From: Fragum whitleyi
Taxonomy: Eukaryota; Mollusca; Bivalvia; Cardiida; Cardiidae
Direction of reading: 5' to 3'
Length of the DNA stretch: 64,000 nucleotides
Assembly (NCBI GenBank): GCA_948146395.1
Contig: OX411543.1
Span: 68,955,474 to 69,019,473 of the forward strand
The first letter of the stretch is position 1. Every line of letters begins with the position of its first letter. Position numbers and translations under genes: made by a program. The notes beneath the pieces are model-generated. The model was not told where the DNA came from and searched no databases. It worked only from the letters and a program-made list of their open reading frames with translations. Positions 55,301 through 64,000 of this stretch are shown here, in pieces.

Positions 55301-55965
55301 GAGTAATAATAATGTCGAGTGACATCAATCATGTTCTAGAGATATTTTAAAGATTTGTCAATATAACGATCAATTGTATCGTCATAAAATAATGTTGATA
55401 GAGTAAGGGCTGCTTTCGCATAGATGTCAAAGTTCTAGTTAGTTGAGGGTCTGTTTAGACTTTACAGGCAAAATTTACCTACATGTAGCATCTAACATCA
55501 CTTATTAAAGAGTCGAAAATAATATTTTAATTTGAAGTGCTTGAAACATTATCGCGCGTGTCAAAAAATCAGTCGACAAGGTTACTTGCTTAATACGGAA
55601 ATACGTTCTTCCTCTTTTATAATCAAGAAATGAAATAAAACCTGAATCAAAGTTCTGTCTGCTTTTTGAGGGAACTACCCGTACTTTCAGCAAAGATTGT
55701 TCAAAAAATTGTTTTGAATGGGGTATGAAACATTTCTATTTAACGAAACTCAGAATGGTAAAATGATAACCGGTGTGAAATGTATAATATATCCATTATA
55801 CTTATGCTTCTCAGAGGATTTACCCTGATAAACTTTTTTTTTTTTTATTTTACATCACAATTTTCATGAACATCGACATGAATTCGCTTTTAATTATATT
55901 TTTTTTACTTATTCATTTTTCAAAAAAATTTTTTTTAGATGTTAGGACTAAATTTTTATTTTCGA
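52400..55965. other. 3.5 kb stretch, no feature recognised
   Basis: Only simple sequence: GTT/GTTT repeats at about 53228-53257. No gene, SINE head or TIR pair recognised. Confidence 0.5.
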
Positions 55966-55970
55966 GTAGA

Positions 55971-56394
55971 GTAAATTACATCGTAAAACTGATAAATTGA
56001 ATGCATTTGAAATGATTTCGGAATGAATTTGAATGAGCGAGAGGGGATAATTTGAATGAAATTAATAATATAAATCAAAATGGATATAAAAAGCGATATT
56101 GCATTAACACCCCCTCCCCAATATGTATCTTCCTGTCTTTGTGCGTCATCATGGACAAATCAGACGCTTAAAAAACCTCACCAGCCAAGAAAGTTGTGAA
56201 AAAGTTTTATCGATTCTGGTGAAATTTCGCTAGATTTAACTCTTTCTTAATATTAAATGACGATTTATGAGTGTTTTTGAATAATTTGAGTGAGTGTTTG
56301 GAATGAAAAACGGACAGTTTAGCGAGCTCTTTAGAATGAATCTGATGCTGGTGAAGGCAAATTCATTACTTGCAAATAACTGTATACATTGTCA
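55971..56394 (+). mobile_element. CATCG-type MITE, copy J
   Basis: Starts 'gtaaattacatcgtaaaact', then 'tgatttcggaatgaatttga', 'catcatggacaaatcagacg' and 'gagtgttttt', 'gaataatttgagtgagtgtt'. It ends 'attacttgcaaataactgta'. The central hairpin is deleted, leaving 'aaaaagcgatattgcattaa'. Confidence 0.7.
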
Positions 56395-56399
56395 TGTTT

Positions 56400-56950
56400 T
56401 GTCTTCTTTGAGATATTTATCCATTCTCACATGATTCATCCGCTATAATTTCAAAAAACGATAATTTAAATGACAATTTAATCACCTTCCTTTTAACGGT
56501 CTGACCCGGAGTTAAACTGAAAATGCATTAATGTGTCAAACTGAGTGGTAAATTGGTGTTGCGTTAAAACTACACGTATCGTAAAATTTAGAAATAGGAG
56601 GGATCGAATTACTTCAACGGGAAATTACTTAACAAAATAATTTATGATATGAATTTAAATTATCTCAATATTCACGATGACAGAGAATAATAATACTATG
56701 ATGAATAAAAGAGAATCAATTGATCAATATTCTTCTGTTATATAACAATGTAGATCTCGGAATCTAGATTGCATGAGAACGCAAGAACATCACTTGCTGA
56801 CTTAAATGGCGAAAAACTTTAGTCGGTCAGCCTGCAACAGTAAGCAATTCTTTAGAATCAAATCAGCTATTTTAGATGTGATAAAATATAGTTGACTTTT
56901 ATATATACTATATTTTCATAAATATGATAATAAGTCAAAAAAAGACGTAC
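56400..56950. other. Unassigned stretch
   Basis: No supported gene or repeat. Confidence 0.5.
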
Positions 56951-56954
56951 ACCA

Positions 56955-57403
56955 CTGTAAACCCTGGTTAACAACATCGTGAAATTGACAAGGTGGATGA
57001 TTTTGGAATGATTTTTGAGTGAAATTGAATGAGTGTGAGGCGTGAGTTTAGAGTGAAATTAAAGGGAGGTAATCAAATATTACTACTTTTGTTCAAGATG
57101 AACAAAAATAGCGATATTAATTATCTCCCTTTCATGAAATATACGTACTTTTCTGTTTGTACGTCTTCATGGACTAAACAGACAATTGAAAGTCCATACC
57201 AGCAAATAAAATCGTAGAATAAATAGATCGATTTTTATTTATTGTGGAAAGTCTTGAACTATTTCTAAATGTTTTCTAATGATTTCGGAGCGTTTTTGAT
57301 ATATTTGAGTGAGTGTTTGGGATGAATGAATGGAGCGCTGAGTGAGCTATTTTGAATGGTTTTGATCGGAATAGTGTTAATTTCACGATGTCTTTAACTG
57401 TAG
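56955..57403 (+). mobile_element. CATCG-type MITE, copy K, near full length
   Basis: The left terminus 'taacaacatcgtgaaattga' is followed by 'tgattttggaatgatttttg', 'aaagggaggtaatcaaatat', then a perfect 9 bp stem TTTTGTTCA / TGAACAAAA with loop AGA (57087-57107), 'agcgatattaattatctccc', 'cttcatggactaaacagaca' and 'gaatggagcgctgagtgagc'. It closes with 'ttaatttcacgatgtcttta' plus 'actgtag'. Ends and length make it one of the two best copies. It does not encode a protein. Confidence 0.85.
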
Positions 57404-57409
57404 ACTTAG

Positions 57410-57615
57410 TGCACTACACAGACTGACAAACAGACAATTTCTCGCTTTACGTAATAAGTAGACTTTTCAAATCACGCAAAATAATTCTACGCTCTTTTAA
57501 ATCTATTTTTGCAATGCGACTACCCGGTGACCATTGTAAGAGACCATTCTTTCTTCTAATTTGTGTATCGGAGTTTTGATGATTCCTTTTCGCGTGACGG
57601 GTCACCTATGCTTAA
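57410..57615. other. Spacer between two MITE copies
   Basis: No feature recognised. Confidence 0.5.
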
Positions 57616-57620
57616 TGTAA

Positions 57621-58063
57621 TACAGTTTATTACATCATGAAATTGGCAACTATTCAGATCAAAACCATTTAAATCATTCGCTGAGCGTTCCAATTTTTCA
57701 TTCAAAACACTCACTCAAAACCATTCAAACACGCCCCAAACTCACCGAAAAGATAGAATCAACAACGTCATACAAAATAAATAAAGTTAGTAAAAAAAAT
57801 CGCGATTTCACCGACACTATTGAAATTGTAAGCGTCTGAAAGGTTCTTGATGAAATAGGATGTTATTTAAAGAACTTGTATGCATATCTTATTAAAGGGA
57901 GGTAATAAATATCGCTAATTTTGTTCATCCGGAACAAACTTTTCGATATTGGATTACCTTCCATGAAATTCACTCAAAACTCGCCCCACACACTCATTCA
58001 ATTTAATTCCAAAATCATTCCAAAATTATTCGTCTTGTCAATTTCACGATGTTGTTAACTGTA
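57621..58063 (-). mobile_element. CATCG-type MITE, copy L, full length
   Basis: 443 bp, in the opposite orientation to copy K. The ends TACAGTTTATTACATCATGA and, from the right, TACAGTTAACAACATCGTGA are inverted repeats over about 28 bases. Reading CAGTTAACAAC as the true end leaves TA on both sides, the Tc1/mariner-type duplication. The centre has stem TTTGTTC / GAACAAA with loop ATCCG (57920-57938), between 'gggaggtaataaatatcgct' and 'tcgatattggattacc'. The best copy for defining the family. Confidence 0.85.
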
Positions 58064-58069
58064 GCCGTA

Positions 58070-60000
58070 TTATCATTTTTCTATGACACAGGACAATCAA
58101 AAGACGTTATAAAGAACTGAAACATCAACAATACCAAGGATCGGATCCAGTTACGATTCTAAAGATATTTACATAAATATTTGAATCCAATGTCATAAAC
58201 AAAATAAAAAAAAAACAAAAACAAAAAGGATTTGATACTCTCTACCCACTTCTTGCTTCAATCAATGTATTGTGAATACCACGGACACTTCATTTTCAAA
58301 TAAAATGGTTAAATCTAATCAAACATGTGCAATGTCTTCCGAAGTGTTGGCAAAACACGCTTAAGTCATAACCTACGCATGCGTAAAATTGAAATTCCAT
58401 TACGCGGATGTCAAGCGGGGACTTTTCAAAGAGCCCTGTATAACGTTAAAATCCACATAATAAACGAGTAATAAAATCCTCGGGAGGACTAAAATACAAT
58501 AGCGAACAAACAAAGGCATTTTAAAGCAATACAATTGTTTGACAAAAGGGCTTGATTCATAGTTTCATGCCCGACATCTATTTTACAATTGATAGTCGCT
58601 TCGAAATATTGAGGTTAAACGCATTTTGCGAAATTGAAACAAATGCGATTCATGAAAAAAGGCAACACAGCCATTTATAATATCAATTAACATAATTTTT
58701 GGGGTTTTATTTGTTGTTGTTATTGCTTGAACATCATTTGTAAGCAATTTTGAGAAGTGTTTTTCGCACCACAAGATTTCATAGCATGTCGTGCGTTGCA
58801 CCATTTGAAACGTCGCTCGGACTTTTCCGTAAACTGAAAAGTACCTCGGATGTAAGTGTAGTGATTTTGGGTTATTTTTAAATCGTACTGCGAAGCAGTA
58901 GATTTATATCTACCGTTTTCCAGAAATCCAGTCTGTTTGACCCAGTACATTTTTACCATTATCTTCTGAGCAATGTGTTCAAACCAAATTATGTGTTTTC
59001 AAACACCGAAGAAACGGCCTTTTCAGTCACAATCTACAAACTTTGTTTATACCTTATTTACTTTTCGACAAATAGAGAAGAGGCTAATACAAAATTTGAT
59101 GTAATTTTCGCTTTTAGTAATTACCAGTTAGTATTTTCAGTGTTTATAACAAGATTTTCGGTTGAGTAAAGGAGTTGAAACGTACAATAGGTTAACTGTA
59201 TAATTAATTTGTAGCACTTACAATATTACTGCTCTGAACTTTCTCGAACGGTCATTTACCAGTTGTAGGGCTGACAACCAATCAAATTCTGTTATGATTA
59301 TCACTCGGTCAAAACCCACGCGTAAATTCAGACCACGTGTAAATTCAGATGGACATCGTCTGCTCGAAATGTGTCAATTAACTTGTTTGTCATTAGTCAA
59401 TAGTCGTCTGCACTCAAACAGGGAGCGTGGGAAGTTTACTTTTTTTTCGCATGTGTTAACAAATAGAAATAATTTTGTAATTTTGAAATATTTGATTTCA
59501 ATGAGCACTCTGATCACGCTCCAATCCTATTTTCATTAAATTCAAATTTGAGTATGAAGAAAAATTATTCAACAACAAATAAACCGACAAAAACATACGA
59601 TAAACTGATATAAGGGTAAGTTCATATCGGACTCGGTTTCGACCCGAGTTAACCGGGTTTCCATCAGAACGGCCTCGGTTTCGACACTAGTGATGTCATT
59701 GTAACCTTTCAACCTAGACGCTTCTGATCCTGGGTCTGGCCGGTGTTACTTGGGTTCCAAAATGTCGAGAATAGTGCACAACAATTCGATTACAAAAAAA
59801 ATAAATATTCTCTATTACTTTAAATAACATATAATTTTTTTCTTATTTTATATAGTATTTTGCACGAGTTAATCACATTTCTTAATGGGATAACGATATT
59901 TCATGGTAAATTAATTATTGTAGCGGTAAATGAGAAGTTTGTTTACTACCACCAGTGGGTAACTCCGTTCACATGAATGTCTTTTCTGCGCATGCATATT
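58070..60000. other. Mostly unassigned
   Basis: An interrupted A tract lies at 58205-58227. Two copies of CTCGGTTTCGAC (about 59632 and 59674) sit in a slightly GC-richer patch at 59630-59760. No supported gene. Confidence 0.5.
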
Positions 60001-60007
60001 ACGTAAT

Positions 60008-60119
60008 AGTTAAACGCTAATAATTGAAAATTAAACGATTTAAACAGCCGAAAGGAGGGAGCGAAGCGACCGACTGAGGCTGTTTAAATCGTTTAATTTT
60101 CAATTATTAGCGTTTAACT
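60008..60119. repeat. Perfect palindrome with 42 bp arms
   Basis: Arms 60008-60049 and 60078-60119 are exact reverse complements, beginning 'agttaaacgctaataattga' and ending 'caattattagcgtttaact'. The 28-base loop is 'gaaaggagggagcgaagcga' plus 'ccgactga'. Perfect arms imply recent origin or repair-based maintenance. Non-coding; probably a MITE of an unrecognised family. Confidence 0.9.
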
Positions 60120-60124
60120 GACTT

Positions 60125-62140
60125 AGTCTTTTTCCCGCCTTTTATTTTATTGGCATCATATTGCACGATTTAAACGGAATAGGCCGGATACATTTATTAC
60201 AAGTAAACGCCCCTCTCTTTCCAAATATGGAGTTGTTGAAATATGCACGCAAAAATCGAGTCTTTATAAAGAGCCATTACAGAAGATCAATATGAAGTAT
60301 AATTTGGTTTTATTTACCCGACAATATAGAAGAACGAAAATCTAATACTTTTTCACTCTGTTTAGCACGTTTCTTCGAAAGAATGAAATACTTTACGGAA
60401 TCGTATTATCGTTTTTATACTGAAAAGTCTCTTTATTGAATAAATGTGCCAGTAATTATTTACAAACTTATGTATGAAGTGCAATCTAAAGACATAAATA
60501 ACTAAGCAGATTATATTTTTCTGTTGAGAAAAAAATGTTATACAGTCCGCCACACCTTGGATATATGCACATGCAATGACCCCTCTTCGTGGACGTTTTG
60601 TTGTGTCATCAACTGAATTAATGGTGTTTGTTGATTTTGGAGGACTATAATACGCCTCATCTATAGCCGATCATGAAACGTGATTTGGCCAAATTTAGAA
60701 AGGGAACAAAAGTAATAAAACGAGAAGTTTATTCGAATAAACGTTAAGAAAGAAGTATAGTATATATTGCACTGTTCAATTAGATCTCATTAGTTAGCGT
60801 TACTTTTCTTGAATAAATGTACAGGTAAGTAGAAAAGTCGTCGTTCCATAAGAGATTCGACAAGGTAATTCATGACATGCCAGATCAAAATCAACAAAGG
60901 ATATTCGTTATACAACATTTGCACGAGTTTTACGATTTTCCAGTGTACTTATCACGTGGCCATTGTATATTTATGAAGGGGTAGTTTCTAGTCTGTACGC
61001 ATGCGTGGTATAACAAATAAACCTCGACGTTTAAATGAAATAATGATCAAAATAAACCTGGGCTGGAAAGTTTATGGAAAATAAACCTTCAAAAAATTTG
61101 AAAATACAGCCTTCTGATTGGATGATAATGTAGGACAAAGACTAAAGTCAATTTTAGATTATTACATCATCTCACGCGTCTCTCGGGCTGCCATTTGAAT
61201 TTCCCCTAGGATAGCATCAAGAGCGATCTATTTTTAGAACAACTCACGAATAATCATAGAGTGCTGCTAGATTTAACCGATTGGTCAGAAACCAAAGATA
61301 TAAATAGCATAGTTGGCGATTTCACGTGTTTCTTGAGGGAAAATGCATTTACAGTATTTGGGAAAACCCAATGCTTGAAATACAAAAAAGTTGGTAATCA
61401 AAATTGTAAATAGTTTAATGAAAAATGTTTGTTGCTAAACAGGCTTTTAAACTCTATAGAGAGAGGAATAATATTAACAGACAAGCTTTTAGCTTGGCGC
61501 GTGCTCATTATAACAACGTAAAAATCTGCTAAGAAATAATTTAGACTAGCAGAGGGCTATCGAATCAGCAAACTTTCAAAATCGGACCCACGAGGTTGGA
61601 TGAGCTGGCGATGTCCTCGAAAAGATGGATTGTTAAGACAAAAAACTCACAAATTTAAAGATTTTACCAACTCTTATTGTCCAAATTTGAGCCCTTTTGA
61701 TTGGCGAACTATTGCACTATCCCAGCCTCTCAATGATGTACGATTTTTTGATTTAGGTAATTGTGTTACTGGTGGTACCTTGGACATCAATATATTTGAG
61801 GAAAAAACATTTTGTTATTGCTACATGTACTCCGATTGTCTGCTGGAGAACATTTGTACATGTCATAATTTGATGTAAAAACGCAGTTAAACATCAATTT
61901 ATAACATGGCCACTGTTATTCTTACATTTGTTTTATGCAACGTCATCCTTAGCGGGACCGTTGAGGTTTGTGACGTAGCATAATACCTCGTGCGATATGA
62001 CGTGCTTTTATGTCTGCGCCTTTATTATTTCCGAGGTCTATTCCGTAGAATCGCCGAATGTTTCCGAGTGGAGTTGCACGTCTGGTAACAATAGCTTTCT
62101 GACGTTTCCCATAAAGCATTTCCTAAGAAGAAGAAGTGAG
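60125..62140. other. Unassigned stretch
   Basis: No supported gene. A 92-codon frame at 61600-61878 shows no recognisable domain. Confidence 0.5.
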
Positions 62141-62143
62141 CCA

Positions 62144-62535
62144 TACAGTTATGAATATCGCCAAATTAACAAGGTGAATGATTTTGGAATTATGAATAAA
62201 TGAAATTAAATGAATTACAGGAGTTAGATTTGAATTCTGTCAAGGGCTGTGATGTAAAGAAACATGTAGCACATTTCGTTCAACTCGAACGAAATGAGCT
62301 GCAAAACTTTATCTCCCTTTGATGACATATATACTATTCTTTAAAGAAGAAAAAAAAAGTTTTGTGCCTCGACACTGACCAATCTGACGCATCCATCATG
62401 GAATATTTGGAGTGACTTCAATGAAAAAAAATGTTTTGAGTTTCGGAGCTTTTTTATTCATTTGAATGATTTTAAGTCATGCTTTGGATAGATTCTATTG
62501 GGGTGACCGCCAATTTCAAAATGTTATCAATTGTA
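62144..62535 (+). mobile_element. CATCG-type MITE, copy M
   Basis: Starts 'tacagttatgaatatcgcca', then 'tgattttggaattatgaata', a perfect 10 bp stem CATTTCGTTC / GAACGAAATG with loop AACTC (62272-62296), 'ttatctccctttgatgacat' and 'tttgagtttcggagcttttt'. It ends 'aaaatgttatcaattgta'. Confidence 0.7.
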
Positions 62536-62539
62536 GCAT

Positions 62540-64000
62540 TCGTCCATGCAAATAAATTACACATGTCACTCAACCTATGGGTAAAAATATGGAATTACTC
62601 ACAAATCCGGCTGAAGGTTTATCTGCGTTCAGGGACCAAAAACGTTTACAGCATTTGGGAAACGAGGTACATCACTTTTCATGTTGATACACGTGCAAAG
62701 CGTAGTAACTTAATTCTCTTAAACGGGTTGAAAACGCTTTCATTTTGATTTTTTAATTAGCATTTGGAATCTCATTTGGCTAAATACGATAGATAAGAAG
62801 AGACTGATGTAAACCTTTTAGATGGTGCTGTATTATTGACAGAAAAACATCAATTGGTCTGTCGTTGTGATGGAGTGCTATTTTAATATTGATTTTATTG
62901 AATTTGGCTTTTTTAAAACCCAAACAATAAGTATCAATGGGGTGCTTGCAAATTCAAATTTTTCTCACATGCTCAACATTCTTTGGGATTTGGGTATTCA
63001 AATATGAAGCTCTTGGCCTCTTTTTTCTCTCTCAATATTATACCGGTAAAGAAGAAATAACGATTCGTTTTCTTTAACCATGATCGGCGATATGCTTATC
63101 AATGAAATCTTTTGAATTCCTTTACGATAATGTATTGACAAAAAAAAACTAGTCGTTCTACGCATGACGTCAAACAAGTATTTTCACTGTCATATAACAA
63201 TGAAGCAAATAAACGTAGTGTCTGTATGTAACGTTTTAAGATGCCCTGTTGTTTAATCTCCGCTAGTTGCTGATATGTCATTATTCTACAGCTGTTTTCT
63301 ATTAACGAAAACATGCTTGCTTTATACTGTATACTCAAAACACAATATATCAATTCTCTTTACTTCTAGACGCGTGGATGCCACATAACTTCAAGCGGCG
63401 GTAAATCTCTTAACGATTTTAGCTTCCGCTAAAAAGTTCATATCAACAACAGAGAAAATGTCGAAGTGATCTTTATCATTCATTTGGGTATGATACTAGA
63501 AATATTATTCATCCTGTATGAAAACGAAGAGTATAATTATATTATTGCAGTTCAATGATATCGAGCGATGAAAAAGCAACTTTGAACTACTTTTGAATTT
63601 TTTGTGGACTCATTTTGTACAAGCATAGAAAGTTGCCGGATTATGGTAGCAATGTGCACATTGGGTCATTTTTTTTTTCGCGCAATGTTTTTTTATTTTA
63701 TTTTTTTTTTTCATATCCGCCTTAGTTTAAAAGTTAATTAATAGTCATTATATAAAATATTGAAGGTACCTTTCCATGCGCTTTTTCATTTTAAAGTTTT
63801 CTGCCCTTGTGTAATACTGGAAATTTTTCAGTAAATTGCTTATATAAGCTTATATATAGGTCTAGTATGAGCTCAGAATAAGCTGACAGCTTATACAGAA
63901 TGACTTTTGTCAGGGAAATTTCTGTTTGATCAATTGCATTTGCATAATGTGCCAATAATAAGTATTTCTGCCTTCTAAACCTTCTACAATAAGATAAAAG
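62540..64000. other. Unassigned stretch to the window end
   Basis: No supported gene or repeat. T-rich runs occur at 63669-63710. Confidence 0.5.

Overview
The window reads as intergenic or intronic DNA of an animal nuclear genome, most probably a bivalve mollusc. It is AT-rich, and I found no bacterial-type gene order, no ribosome-binding sites and no credible open reading frame. The evidence for a mollusc is the repeat content. There are tRNA-headed SINEs whose 3' part carries a 'gcgatataactg...gcgtaaaac' tail. There is also an element ending in GCTCACCTGAG / CTCAGGTGAGC, and several elements built from 120-165 bp internal tandem units. From general knowledge these are common in bivalve genomes; I could not run a search, so the assignment is inference. 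No protein-coding gene, functional tRNA, rRNA or CRISPR array is supported. The longest open frames fall in repeats or show no protein features.

Layout. 1-3.6 kb: a tandem-unit element, a C-rich G-quadruplex-type tract, SINE pieces and two convergent tRNA-like sequences. 5.8-6.9 kb: a hairpin element and a dispersed repeat. 7.5-8.8 kb: a CTCACCTGAG-ended element with a palindromic MITE nested inside it. 8.8-13.8 kb: a 340 bp tRNA-related repeat present twice, the second copy split by a 4,393 bp foldback element. 19.6-22.6 kb: SINEs, a TIR element, two copies of a 440 bp MITE and a second copy of the 1 kb tandem-unit element. 24.6-29.4 kb: more MITE, SINE and hairpin copies. 31-38.5 kb: three MITE copies, one split by a younger tandem-unit element, plus a further tandem-unit element abutting a SINE. 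40.5-43.4 kb: a MITE end followed directly by a 2.7 kb Tc1/mariner-like TIR element. 45-51 kb: SINEs, MITE, hairpins and a 218 bp palindrome. 56-58 kb: three MITE copies close together. 60-62.5 kb: a perfect 42 bp-armed palindrome and another MITE copy.

Two signals stand out. First, the foldback element (9337-13729) has perfect 32 bp ends, arms of about 2.2 kb made of a 377 bp higher-order repeat that is itself six diverged ~63 bp monomers, and a 6 bp GGTGAG duplication; a neighbouring paralogous repeat shows the uninterrupted site with one GGTGAG. Second, a TA-flanked MITE family (ends TACAGTTAACAACATCGTG) occurs about 13 times in 64 kb. Its central stem-loop changes sequence between copies while keeping base pairing (GTCC/GGAC in some, GTTC/GAAC in others), which suggests the fold itself is maintained.

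There is no gene network to describe. The organisation is successive transposon insertion, often into older repeats, so the nesting gives a relative chronology.
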